DNA from: Neisseriaceae bacterium
GTDB taxonomy: Bacteria; Pseudomonadota; Gammaproteobacteria; Burkholderiales; Neisseriaceae
Direction: 5' to 3'
DNA: 64,000 nt
Assembly: GCA_017991555.1 (NCBI GenBank)
Contig: JAGOQM010000008.1
Coordinates: forward strand, 124,001 to 188,000
In this document: positions 46,921 through 55,731 of the stretch, one piece after another
How the letters are laid out: each line of letters opens with the position of its first letter
Numbering within the stretch: the first letter of the stretch is position 1
Program-made: the position numbers and the translations under genes
Notes under the pieces: model-generated
What the model was told of the DNA's origin: nothing
Databases searched by the model: none
Seen by the model: the letters and a program-made list of their open reading frames with translations, nothing else

Positions 46921-47445
46921 TTATTTGTACTCTAAGGCGAAAGTAGAAACGGCGGTGAAGCTACCTGGCGTCACGTCAGAAGCGGCGTCAGAACCTTGTA
47001 GTTGTGCGAAGAAACGCAAAATGTTGCCATTGCCTTCTTGAAGGGTTTTGAAGGCTTCGGCTTGGCCAAGCTTAACCAGTTGGTTAGAGGCGTTGGTCAA
47101 ACGAATGCCGGCGCCTTTAGCCGAGCCGTTAATGGCCAATAGATCGGCGTTGGTGTCTGGCGCACCGTCAAAAGTAATCGACACTGTTTTCAGGGTTTCA
47201 GTGCTGCATTCTTTTAGCTCAATGTTAATCGGGTTTTGCGTATTGGCAATTTTGCCATTGTTCAATTCTTTATTGCTAACCTGGCCCATTTCAATGGTTT
47301 GGTTCGCATTTTGATAGTCCAAAGTACACGGCGCATCAATGATTTCGCCTTTAAAATTAATGGTGCCCGTACCTTGACCAGCAGCAAACGTCACGGTCGC
47401 AAAACCAGAGGCCAACAACAGTGCAACCAACTTATTGATTTTCAT
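46921..47445 (-). CDS. major fimbrial subunit (type 1-like pilin)
   Basis: This is the rod-forming subunit, 174 residues. A signal peptide ends TVTFA. Then come AGQGTGTINFKGEIIDAPCTLDY (donor strand and first Cys), NIELKECSTETLKTVSITFDG (second Cys) and a C-terminal TAVSTFALEYK with the penultimate Tyr. Composition is Thr, Asn and Ala-rich, as for exported rod pilins. The frame opens 9 codons earlier, but AAGGA is correctly spaced for the ATG at 47445. It is first in the seven-gene operon and followed by a hairpin, which fits high expression. Confidence 0.9.
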   Translation of the reverse strand: MKINKLVALLLASGFATVTFAAGQGTGTINFKGEIIDAPCTLDYQNANQTIEMGQVSNKELNNGKIANTQNPINIELKECSTETLKTVSITFDGAPDTNADLLAINGSAKGAGIRLTNASNQLVKLGQAEAFKTLQEGNGNILRFFAQLQGSDAASDVTPGSFTAVSTFALEYK

Positions 47446-47532
47446 AATCCATTCCTTATATTTAACAAACAAAAAAGTACTGCTCTACACTTACCAAGAT
47501 GCGACGACACCTCATTTAATGACATGGGCATT

Positions 47533-47590
47533 ATTTTATGGTGCAGTCACGCTTAATCACTTTTATTTAAATAATTTATTTAAAATATCG
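47533..47590 (-). promoter_or_regulatory. candidate fimbrial promoter with A+T-rich UP-like element
   Basis: On the minus strand, TAAAAT (47538-47533) is a possible -10 box. With a 17-base spacer the -35 position reads AGTGAT, which is poor. Immediately upstream (47561-47590) is a nearly pure A/T tract of about 28 bases, at the position where RNA polymerase alpha-CTD contacts UP elements. The leader to the pilin start would be about 80 bases. Confidence 0.4.
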
Positions 47591-47658
47591 ATTACTGATT
47601 GATTCTGCTTCAACCGACGAGACAACATGACCATACAAAGCCGTAGGCCGCGCCTGTT

Positions 47659-48009
47659 TTAAACGTCTAGGATAGACATATCCTCTGCCGCGAACACCTG
47701 TTTAATTTCGTAGATTGATTTATCTCCAATTGAGGGCAACGCCCTTAATGCAGACTCGCTCAAACCGGCTAACTGATGCACTTTATCAATGCCAGAACGC
47801 TTAAGTGCGCCCTTTGCTCGCCCTGAAATCGCCAGGTCAGCCACGCTGGTATTCATAAACGTCTTTTTTTCGCCATAGGCATCCTGAGCAGTAATACGGG
47901 GAAAGGGCTGCCAACACCCCTTCTGAAAATCCATTTTCCAGACGGTGCCGTCTTCACATAAAGCAGCCAGTAAACCGTTTACGCCAACAATGGAGATGAT
48001 CTTACCCAC
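47659..48009 (-). CDS. small protein with RNA polymerase alpha-CTD-like domain
   Basis: This 116-residue protein starts at GTG, with AAGGAG 6 bases before it. Residues 1-45 form a short beta-rich part (KIISIVGVNGLLAALCEDGTVWKMD) that I do not recognise. Residues 57-116 align without gaps to the C-terminal domain of RNA polymerase alpha. The DNA-contact residues of E. coli alpha have clear counterparts: R265 as R64, G296 as G95, K298 as K97, S299 as S98 and E302 as E101, while N268 is Gly. It has no alpha N-terminal domain, so it cannot assemble polymerase. It may bind A+T-rich promoter DNA or compete with alpha. It lies about 210 bases upstream of the fimbrial operon, in the same direction. 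Confidence 0.75.
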   Translation of the reverse strand: MGKIISIVGVNGLLAALCEDGTVWKMDFQKGCWQPFPRITAQDAYGEKKTFMNTSVADLAISGRAKGALKRSGIDKVHQLAGLSESALRALPSIGDKSIYEIKQVFAAEDMSILDV

Positions 48010-49196
48010 CCTCTACTCCTTGGAATGAAAGCCAAACTAAAAATAAACGCTTAACCTGTAAAGTAAAAATGAAACACTAATCATCATTTGAGCGCCATTC
48101 GTTCGTATTAATTTTAGGCGTCCAAAACTTTAGGGCAACCTAGCTTGGTCATTCACTAGGCTACTCAGGCAATGACACTGTGCTTAACGAAGGGCATTCT
48201 AAGCGCGAAAATAGTAAAATAACGTTAATTAATTGGGGTATTGTGTAAATTTTAGAAAAATAGAGATAAATAAAGTTAATGAATGATAATAATTGTTTAA
48301 ACGCTGCTTTTTCCATCAATGAATACTGGGTTTTGGTTAAGTTATATTAACCAGCAAAGCGTCCTTTAATGAGAAAATGGGTGGCAACATAGGTAAATAC
48401 TGGCTATTACGGTATTTCACAGCCTTTTTTTAGCACCCAAATAAATGACAATGACCTTATTTCTGTTTAAAAAAATAGCCTAAAGTGGCCCATAAATCGG
48501 CCCAAAAACCACCAAAATATGTCGTCAGGGTTTAGGTTTCTTAACAAAAATATCATTTGTAAAGCGGAAGTAATGGGAACTAATTCACAATCCCACAACA
48601 TAGAAATACACCAGTATAAAATTGGGCCGCTAGGCCAAGCACAAAAACCATGATATTGCCCCTCATCCTATGGATAGGCCGCCCGCTTGCAGGCCAAATG
48701 AATGGTGTCGGCACTCGGATTAAAGCCAGCATATTTGCTTCCGAACACGCAAAAAATAGGCCCGACCTTAAAAAAATCAAATCCATAAACGGCCACCCAG
48801 TAGCCTCCCTGACCATCGGCACCGCCCTAAAAACGTACCATTTATGGTCCAGTTGCCATTAGGCCTTTAATCCACTTTTTGGGCCTGCCCTAGAAGCGGC
48901 TGAAACCAAGGACAGCCCTAGATTGAACGCGGCTTGAAATAAAAAATCAGTCGGATAAATAAGCGGTTACACCCGTTTAAAAATCAAGCATCACCGCCTT
49001 TAATGATCAACTTATGTGGCCTTGAACGGTATAATAACAAGGTGACCAATCGCCAATCAGCCCCACTCACCCGAGCTTCAACCCTTGCGCTTATCCTAAG
49101 CTAGGCCCTCGTTTAGCCCTCAACCAACGCTAGAGTGACCCGCTATAAGGCCGCAATCGCAAGCACGCTGATTGGCCCTCGTATCAGGAAGTCAAT
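48010..49196. other. long A+T-rich non-coding stretch
   Basis: About 1.2 kb without a supportable gene. It includes A/T-rich DNA (48220-48350), a Fur-box-like AATGATAATAATTGTT (48282-48297) that is not in front of any gene, and two short opposing reading frames (48580-48862) with no recognisable motif. A TATAAT with an upstream GG (49030-49035) may be a -10 box for the carboxylesterase, leaving a leader of about 160 bases. Confidence 0.5.
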
Positions 49197-50804
49197 ATGT
49201 TAAAAAAAACCAACCGCGTCTCTCAATTATTCACCCTCGGCACCCTTCTTTACATGACGCTGACTCACGCCAGCCCTCTGGCCACCACGCCTGTCATCAA
49301 CACCAGCCAAGGCCCCATTCAGGGCATCGTGCAGGAGAGCATGCAGCAATATAAGGGGATTCCCTACGCCAAACCGCCGCTGGGGGCACAACGCTGGCAG
49401 CCGCCAATAGCCGCCGAGCCGTGGACCAGCACCCGTGCCACCACCGCCTTTGGCCCAACCTGTGCCACCAAGCTAGATTTGGCCGGCTTTGGCCCCACCA
49501 GCAACAGCGAAGACTGCCTGTACCTCAACGTGTACGCGCCCACTGCCACTGCTGAACAGGGCAAACGCCCGGTGATGGTGGTGATCCCCGGCGGCGGCTT
49601 AATTGCCGGCTCTGGTAATGAATACAATCCACAAAAACTGGTTGAGCAAGGCTTAATCGTGGTGTCGTTCAACTACCGCCTGGGCGTGTTTGGCTACTTT
49701 TCTCACCCGGCACTCAACGCCGAGGGCCATGCCGCCATTAACTACGGCACCCTTGACCAGCAGGCGGCCCTACGCTGGGTACGCGACAATATTGCGCAGT
49801 TTGGCGGCGACCCAGACAACGTCACCCTGTATGGCGAATCAGCTGGGGGCCAATCGGTGTTAACCCATCTGGCGGCGCCGGCCTCTGCTGGCTTATTCCA
49901 TAAGGGCATCGTGTCCAGTGGCGCTTATTTACTGCAACAACGCACCGTGGCCGAACACAACCTTGCGGGCGAAGCATTGGCCCAAAGCCTCGGCTGTACC
50001 GACGCCCAACCCAGCCAGGTGGCCGCTTGCCTACGGCGCCAAAGTACCGACACCCTGCTCGAGCACGGTCTCGCATTAGCCCCCAGCTTTGGGGTGAACT
50101 CTGATGCCGCCACCGTTGATGGCACGATCTTACCGATGTCGCTCGAAGCGGCCTTTAGCAGCGGTCAATACCACCAAGTGCCCGTGATCAATGGCTTCAA
50201 TGCCGATGAAGGCAGCTTCTTCGTGGGGCTGATGGCACTGGGGTCTGAACAGCCGCTTAACCTCGCCAGCTTTGCCCAAGCCATACCCGCTTTTTTTAAT
50301 GCTGAAAAAACGCAGAAGGTTATTAACCTATTGAAAAAACGGCCCAGCAGCGGCAATCTGGGCCAAGACTATGCCGAAGTCTTCGGCAAGGCTAAATTCA
50401 TCTGTAGCACGCCCACCACCAACGCACTGCTGGCACAGCGGGTACCGGTCTATGGTTACGAGTTTGCCGATGACACTTCGCCCACCCTGCTGCCACCGAC
50501 CACCTTCCCCTACGGTGCCGCCCACATCAACGACTTGCAGTATCTGTTTAAAGATTTTCATGGTGCCACCGGCCCCATTACCGAGTTAAACCCTGCCCAA
50601 AAGCAGCTGTCCAAACGAATGGTGGCCTACTTTAGCCACTTTGCCAAAACCGGCACGCCCAATGGCCCAGGGCTTCCTCAATGGCAAACCTATGCCCCGC
50701 AGTCAGATTCGGTCATGCGCCTGCACCCTGACCCAACCTTAACCGGCATGACGCCGGCAATGTCGGAACGCTATGGCTGTACGGCGTTCCAAAGCCTGAA
50801 TTAA
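49197..50804 (+). CDS. secreted type B carboxylesterase
   Basis: This 535-residue alpha/beta hydrolase cleaves carboxylic esters. It has an N-terminal signal peptide (LFTLGTLLYMTLTHA), YKGIPYAKPPLGAQRWQPP, the type B signature EDCLYLNVY (105-113), the oxyanion-hole segment VVIPGGGLIAGSG and the nucleophile elbow GESAGGQS with S215. A Glu/Asp region (NADEGSFF) and a catalytic His near GAAHINDLQYLF complete the triad. It is transcribed alone. The ester substrate is unknown, and the location is probably periplasm or outside. Confidence 0.9.
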   Translation: MLKKTNRVSQLFTLGTLLYMTLTHASPLATTPVINTSQGPIQGIVQESMQQYKGIPYAKPPLGAQRWQPPIAAEPWTSTRATTAFGPTCATKLDLAGFGPTSNSEDCLYLNVYAPTATAEQGKRPVMVVIPGGGLIAGSGNEYNPQKLVEQGLIVVSFNYRLGVFGYFSHPALNAEGHAAINYGTLDQQAALRWVRDNIAQFGGDPDNVTLYGESAGGQSVLTHLAAPASAGLFHKGIVSSGAYLLQQRTVAEHNLAGEALAQSLGCTDAQPSQVAACLRRQSTDTLLEHGLALAPSFGVNSDAATVDGTILPMSLEAAFSSGQYHQVPVINGFNADEGSFFVGLMALGSEQPLNLASFAQAIPAFFNAEKTQKVINLLKKRPSSGNLGQDYAEVFGKAKFICSTPTTNALLAQRVPVYGYEFADDTSPTLLPPTTFPYGAAHINDLQYLFKDFHGATGPITELNPAQKQLSKRMVAYFSHFAKTGTPNGPGLPQWQTYAPQSDSVMRLHPDPTLTGMTPAMSERYGCTAFQSLN

Positions 50805-50820
50805 CCTTTGTTGTGGCCAC

Positions 50821-50852
50821 AAAAAAGCCTCGCTGTAGCGAGGCTTTTTTTT
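50821..50852. terminator. bidirectional terminator
   Basis: AAAAAAGCCTCGCT and AGCGAGGCTTTTTT pair around GT, between the converging esterase and TPP-enzyme genes. Confidence 0.88.
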
Positions 50853-50860
50853 CATGCCGT

Positions 50861-52507
50861 TTAAGGCAACGACAAGCGTTGATCGGTGCGCACATGCAGC
50901 AATGCGGGCACCCGATCGCGCTCAATCGCCTCAAACGCCAAACGTACCGCCTCTTCAATTTGGGCGTCGTCGTCAATCCTCACCCCAAAGCCACCGTGGG
51001 CCTTAATCAAGGCGGCAAAATCAGGGTTGTGCAGCTGAGTGCCAGAAACGCGGTTAGGAAAATGATGCTCCTGATGGTCGCGAATGGTGCCGTATTGCTG
51101 GTTGTCCATCAAAATAATCAGCACTGGCGCGCCATAACGCACGGCGGTTGATAATTCGGCGTCATTCATCATGAATTCACCATCGCCGGTGACCACTACG
51201 GCTTGGCGCTTGGGCGCGGCCATGGCCGCCACAATGCCTGCCGGTAAGGCATAGCCCATGGCACCGTTACGGGTGCTGAGCTGGCTAGGGAAGACATTGG
51301 TGGGCAAATAGCGCTGCGCCCACAGGCAATGGTTGCCAGCGCCGAAGGTGTACACTGCGTCTTCCGGCAAGCGCGTTAATACTTCGGCCAACACCGCGCT
51401 CATGTGGGCGGTGCCAGCGGCCGTGGCGGGCAAAACATCAGGCAAACGGGCATCGGCCTGCTGAATCTGATGGCCGTGGGCACACCAGGCGCTACGGGCT
51501 TCGGAAGGCACTAGGCGCACGTCGCTGATCGCGGCGGCAAACGCTTTGGGGCTGGCGAGTATGTGCTGGGTCACGGCACCGCTGCGGCCACGCAGGCTGG
51601 TGTCAATGTTCACCAAGTAGTTAACCTGCTGCCACGATTGACGGGCGGTAAAGCCTTCGGTGGCGACGTCGGTGGGGACGGCCCCAATCGACACCACCAC
51701 ATCGGCGGCTTCGTATAGGGCCACGGCGTCATCACTGCGGCCATAGCCTAAGTAACCGGCGTGGCTAGGCGAATGAAACGGCACCCGATCGGCCGCGCGC
51801 CAGTCATGCAATACCGGTATCTGATTGGCCTCGGCAAAGGCGGTGATTTGTTGACACGCCGTTTCGTCCCAGCGCTGCCCGCCAATGAATAGCAATGGTT
51901 TGGCCGCGCCGTTCAAGGCCGTGACGATCTGTGCCAGTTCGGTGGCAGACACGCTGCCTTCGGCCACGGGGATCACTGGATGCAGTTCGCCTTCAAACGG
52001 CAGCTTGATCACGTCTTCTGGCAGCCCAACCACCACTGGGCCTGGGCGGCCTTCTTGGGCCGCAAAAAAAGCTTCGGCGACGATCTCTGAAGCGCGTTCG
52101 GGCTGATCCAACACCAGCACCCGTTTGCACTGGGTGCCAAACCAGGCGTGTGGGTCAAACTCTTGAAACGATTCACGGTTACGGTCGGCAATGGGGATTA
52201 AGCCCACGAACAGCACCAACGGCACCCCGTCTTGCCAGGCGGTGTGAATGCCGGTAAAGGCCTGAGCGGCGCCCGGCCCGCGGGTCACCATGGCCACGCC
52301 AGGCTGGCCGGTAAACTTACCGTGGGCATCGGCCATGTAGGCCGCAGCGGCTTCGTGGCGGGTGACCACCACGTCGATGCTGGGCACGTCATACAACCCA
52401 TCCAATAACGCCAGGTAGCTTTCTCCTGGCACCACATACGTGCGGTCTACGCCGTGTAGGGCCAAACTGTCGGCAATGGCCTTGCCTGCGTGTCGTAACT
52501 GCGTCAT
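50861..52507 (-). CDS. thiamine diphosphate-dependent enzyme, acetolactate synthase large-subunit-like
   Basis: This 548-residue ThDP enzyme has the three-domain PYR-central-PP layout. The cofactor-activating Glu is in TRHEAAAAYMADAHGKFTG (E52). The central domain starts near PVIPVAEG. The ThDP-magnesium motif GDGEFMMNDAELSTAVRYGAPVLIILMDNQQYG lies near 430. The catabolic neighbours (RidA, D-amino acid oxidase-like, transporter) and the lack of an ilvN regulatory-subunit gene argue against branched-chain biosynthesis. A decarboxylase or carboligase acting on a 2-oxo acid is more likely. AGGAG precedes the ATG at 52507; the frame opens 12 codons earlier. Confidence 0.82.
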   Translation of the reverse strand: MTQLRHAGKAIADSLALHGVDRTYVVPGESYLALLDGLYDVPSIDVVVTRHEAAAAYMADAHGKFTGQPGVAMVTRGPGAAQAFTGIHTAWQDGVPLVLFVGLIPIADRNRESFQEFDPHAWFGTQCKRVLVLDQPERASEIVAEAFFAAQEGRPGPVVVGLPEDVIKLPFEGELHPVIPVAEGSVSATELAQIVTALNGAAKPLLFIGGQRWDETACQQITAFAEANQIPVLHDWRAADRVPFHSPSHAGYLGYGRSDDAVALYEAADVVVSIGAVPTDVATEGFTARQSWQQVNYLVNIDTSLRGRSGAVTQHILASPKAFAAAISDVRLVPSEARSAWCAHGHQIQQADARLPDVLPATAAGTAHMSAVLAEVLTRLPEDAVYTFGAGNHCLWAQRYLPTNVFPSQLSTRNGAMGYALPAGIVAAMAAPKRQAVVVTGDGEFMMNDAELSTAVRYGAPVLIILMDNQQYGTIRDHQEHHFPNRVSGTQLHNPDFAALIKAHGGFGVRIDDDAQIEEAVRLAFEAIERDRVPALLHVRTDQRLSLP

Positions 52508-52629
52508 TTCTGTCTCCTGTTCTCTTGAAATGCTTTGGCTCATGCCAAAGCAATGCCCTCAGCCGCCATTTTGATCATGGCAGCCGCCCTCTGCCGGGGC
52601 GTCAACGGGGCCGATGGTATCGGGGTGGC

Positions 52630-52977
52630 TTAGGCAACTGCGGCGGTGATCATGATTTCCACCAACAGGGTGTCTAAGGCCAAAGCGCCTTGAACGCATG
52701 CCCGAGCCGGTGGTTGAATCGACGCCACCCACTCATCCCAAACCTCATTCATGGCGGCAAAGTCACTCATGTCGCGCAGCCAAATGGTGGCGCTGAGTAG
52801 CTGGGTTTTGTCGCTGCCGGCGGCGGCCAATAAAGCCTCGATCTTGGCCAAGGTTTCGCGGGTTTGGGCGCGAATGTCTGACTCTGGGTTGCCCACTTGG
52901 CCAGATAAATACACCACGTTTTGATGCACAACGGCCTGGCTCATGCGCGCGCCGCTGTCTATTTTTTGAATGCTCAT
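52630..52977 (-). CDS. RidA family imine/enamine deaminase
   Basis: This 115-residue protein of the YjgF/YER057c/UK114 family hydrolyses reactive 2-imino or 2-amino-acrylate intermediates to 2-oxo acids. The fold segments VVHQNVVYLSGQVGN and ATIWLRDMSDFAAMNEVWDEWV are present. The substrate-binding Arg (PPARACVQGALA) and the following LVEIMITA Glu are kept, so it should be a true deaminase. It lies between an amino-acid oxidase-like gene and a ThDP enzyme, where an imine is expected. Confidence 0.92.
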   Translation of the reverse strand: MSIQKIDSGARMSQAVVHQNVVYLSGQVGNPESDIRAQTRETLAKIEALLAAAGSDKTQLLSATIWLRDMSDFAAMNEVWDEWVASIQPPARACVQGALALDTLLVEIMITAAVA

Positions 52978-53013
52978 CTTGATTTCCTTAAGTTTAAACC
53001 ATCACGTTGTCTA

Positions 53014-54270
53014 TTAAGCTAAAAAGCGTTGGGCGCTGAACGGTTGCGGGTCGACCATGGGGGCGTCCCCATCCAGCATTTGCCCCAGCAGGCGCCCAGT
53101 CGCGGGCCCCAGCGTAAAACCTTGATGGCCATGACCAAAGGCCAACCACAGGCCCTCATGCTTTGGCGCCGGCCCAATAATGGGCTTCATGTCGGGCAAG
53201 CACGGGCGGGCACCAAACCAAGGCTCGTCCAATAGCCATTCGGTGAGCGGCAACACGGTTCTGGCCACGGCCTCATTGGCGGCCAGCTGCTCGAAGCGGG
53301 CGGCCCCCGTTAAGGTGGTCATTTCGGCCCCGGTGGTCATGCGGATGCCTTGCTGCATTGGGCTGAGAACAAAGCCCTTATCAAAATCCACAATGCTGTG
53401 GTTGAGCGTTTTGCCTGCAGCCAACCCATAATGCATGTGATAGCCACGCATGGGGAATAAGGGAAAGCGATAGCCCAAAGGCGCCAGCAAGTCCATACTC
53501 CACGGCCCCGCCGCCACCACCACTTTGGCAGCGCTTAAGCTACCGCGGTCGGTGTCCACCTGCCAGCCAGTATCCGCAGGTTGAATGCGGCTAACCCGAG
53601 CCACCATCAAGGTGCCGTCATTGGCCACAAAATCGTCTGCATACGCCTTCACTAAAGCCCCTGGGTTCACTACTTGCCAAGCATTCAGCCAATGGATCGC
53701 GCCACAAAACTCGCCGGGCGTGACGTCCGGTTCCAGCGCTTGCAGCTCGGCTGGGTTCAATACTCGATACGCCACGCCATGCTGCTTGGCGGCGTCGACG
53801 GCCAAGGCCACCTGTTCGCTTAGGCCGACGGGGTCTCGGTGTAGCTGTAACCAGCCCACCTGCCGTACCAAGGCCTGAGCCGAAGCACCGGCCGCCGTCA
53901 TCATCCGTTCGTGCTCGATGGTGCACTGTTCGATTAAGGTCGCCCATTGTTTTGAAATGGCCGCCACCCGCGTCGGGGTAGACTGGCGCCAGTACTGAAA
54001 CAACGGCCCAGCATAGGCGCTTAGGCCGGCCAAGCGATAGCGAATGTCCAAACGCTGATTCGGCAGCGTGTCGATGATTTCGGCCAGCTTACGGGGAAAC
54101 GGATGCGGCCAAATGGCCTCACGTTGAATGAGCCCGGCATTGCCATGCGAGGTTTCCATACCGGGCCCCTTGGCATCGATCAGCGTCACCGCATGGCCAC
54201 GCTGGCGTAAATGCCACGCCACGCCAACCCCCACCATGCCTGCGCCGATCACGATGATTTGCTCACCCAT
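53014..54270 (-). CDS. FAD-dependent D-amino acid dehydrogenase (DadA-like)
   Basis: This 418-residue flavoprotein oxidises an amino acid, probably of D-configuration, to the imino acid. The N-terminal FAD motif is IIVIGAGMVGVGVAWHLRQRGHAVTLID, followed by GPGMETSHGNAGLIQ. The middle holds AAKVVVAAGPWSMDLLAPLGYRFPLFPMRGYHMHY, and the C-terminus has RPCLPDMKPIIGPAPKHEGLWLAFGHGHQGFTLGPATGRLL. All are hallmarks of the DadA group. It lies 36 bases upstream of the ridA-like gene. Substrate preference cannot be read from sequence. Confidence 0.9.
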   Translation of the reverse strand: MGEQIIVIGAGMVGVGVAWHLRQRGHAVTLIDAKGPGMETSHGNAGLIQREAIWPHPFPRKLAEIIDTLPNQRLDIRYRLAGLSAYAGPLFQYWRQSTPTRVAAISKQWATLIEQCTIEHERMMTAAGASAQALVRQVGWLQLHRDPVGLSEQVALAVDAAKQHGVAYRVLNPAELQALEPDVTPGEFCGAIHWLNAWQVVNPGALVKAYADDFVANDGTLMVARVSRIQPADTGWQVDTDRGSLSAAKVVVAAGPWSMDLLAPLGYRFPLFPMRGYHMHYGLAAGKTLNHSIVDFDKGFVLSPMQQGIRMTTGAEMTTLTGAARFEQLAANEAVARTVLPLTEWLLDEPWFGARPCLPDMKPIIGPAPKHEGLWLAFGHGHQGFTLGPATGRLLGQMLDGDAPMVDPQPFSAQRFLA

Positions 54271-54355
54271 CTTAGCTCTTCCTTATCTTGACTGTTTGTT
54301 TAATAGGCACAAACTGTTTCATGAAATGAGGTGCCCTGCAACCCTAATGGGCAGA

Positions 54356-55489
54356 TTAAATTCGACTGTTCTTGGCCGTTGAAGCCACCCCTGCCGACCC
54401 TTTGCGCTCGGTGGCGGGGCCAAACACCTGACCGGTAAACGTTTTGTACAAGGCACACACCATCACAAACAGGCCCAACACCCCCAGAATCGGATACAGC
54501 ACCCCCACCAACTTGCTAAACGGCACCATCGAGGCCAATAAAGCCAACACCACGGTCACGCTCACAATGCGTTTGAAACCAGGGGTGCCTGAGGGGTGAA
54601 AGCGCACCGCCAAACCATAAAGGTTAGACACCGCCGTGGTGTACACCGCAATCAACAGAATCAGGCTAAACAAGAGGCCAGCGGTGTAGCTCAGCTGACG
54701 CGCCAGCTCTAAAAAGGGAATCTCATACTGGGCCACTTGGGCCAAATCAGAAAACAGCGCCATCGAGATGAAAATGATGCACACGCCCAAGGCCACGCCA
54801 CCCAGAATACCGCCGTTGCGCACAATCCAAACGTTTTTCTCGGTGTGGCCAATGGCAGCAAAAATAGACGTGCCGGTGATGACGTTGTAAGACACATAAA
54901 TAATCGCCGACAGCCACCAGTAAGACGTTGCCTTTTCGGGCTTAACGGCCTCAATGACGGTGCTGACGTGAGCCAGTTGGTCATAATTTTTACTAATGGT
55001 GATCACCGACACCACAATGACGCCAATGATCATAATCGGCGACAGCACCCCCAAGGCGCGCAGGGCCGAAGAAAAGCCCAGATACACGGTGGCGAAGGTG
55101 GCCACGGCGATCAACAACTTGCCCACCAGCGGCGACCAGCCATAATATTGATGCATGGCCGCGCCGCCGCCAGAAATCATGATGCTGACAAAACCAAACA
55201 TAAAGAACAGCAGCACATAGTCGGCAATAAAGCCGATTTTAGGGCCGCACAAATAGTTCATGACCACCTTATGGCTGCTGGTTTGCAAGCGATGGCCTAA
55301 CTCCATGAAGACGGTGCCGTACCACGCTAAAAACAACATCACCACGACGGCACCCAAAATGCCCACGTACCCATAGCTCACAAAAAACTGTAATACCTCT
55401 TGGCCGCTGGCATAGCCAGCGCCAATCACGGCGCCAATGTACACGCCCGCATTGGTCATCACCTTGGTCAGGCTGCTCAATTTCTGCAT
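54356..55489 (-). CDS. YkvI-type membrane transporter
   Basis: This 377-residue inner membrane protein has about ten helices. It starts TNAGVYIGAVIGAGYASGQEVLQFFVSYG, whose small-residue-rich first helix resembles LeuT-fold transporters and the YkvI family. The substrate is unreported as far as I recall. As the first gene of the cluster with DadA-like, RidA and ThDP enzymes it most likely imports the amino acid that they consume. GAGGAAGAT precedes the ATG. Confidence 0.8.
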   Translation of the reverse strand: MQKLSSLTKVMTNAGVYIGAVIGAGYASGQEVLQFFVSYGYVGILGAVVVMLFLAWYGTVFMELGHRLQTSSHKVVMNYLCGPKIGFIADYVLLFFMFGFVSIMISGGGAAMHQYYGWSPLVGKLLIAVATFATVYLGFSSALRALGVLSPIMIIGVIVVSVITISKNYDQLAHVSTVIEAVKPEKATSYWWLSAIIYVSYNVITGTSIFAAIGHTEKNVWIVRNGGILGGVALGVCIIFISMALFSDLAQVAQYEIPFLELARQLSYTAGLLFSLILLIAVYTTAVSNLYGLAVRFHPSGTPGFKRIVSVTVVLALLASMVPFSKLVGVLYPILGVLGLFVMVCALYKTFTGQVFGPATERKGSAGVASTAKNSRI

Positions 55490-55676
55490 GATTTATCTTC
55501 CTCTATTCACTCGTTATGTAGACTTCTTTTGGTTCAGCCCATTCATAGATGTGGGCATTTAGAGTCTCCAGACTAACCAATAAAATTTAATAAACCAAAC
55601 GATAATATTTAATAATGAACATTAGCCCAAGTTATACTAACGGCCATGCCTCGCCTTGAGCGCCCCGCAGCAAGGC

Positions 55677-55712
55677 TTAAAAAAAACCGCCACAACCCAC
55701 GTTGTGACGGCC
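55677..55712 (-). terminator. terminator of the MFS gene
   Basis: CCGCCACAAC pairs with GTTGTGACGG (one mismatch). On the minus strand eight T follow, about 20 bases after the stop at 55732. Confidence 0.78.
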
Positions 55713-55731
55713 TCATGCCCCTGCGCCTTAT

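Noticed and set aside
48282-48297. Fur-box-like AATGATAATAATTGTT
   Set aside because: It matches the consensus partly but lies in the middle of a non-coding stretch, far from any start; A+T-rich DNA gives such matches by chance.
48580-48862. Two overlapping short frames on opposite strands
   Set aside because: No ribosome site, no recognisable motif, and both cover the same DNA; at most a decayed gene fragment.
50861-52507. Assignment as biosynthetic acetolactate synthase (ilvB)
   Set aside because: There is no regulatory subunit gene or ilvC nearby, and its neighbours are catabolic; the family resemblance alone does not fix the reaction.
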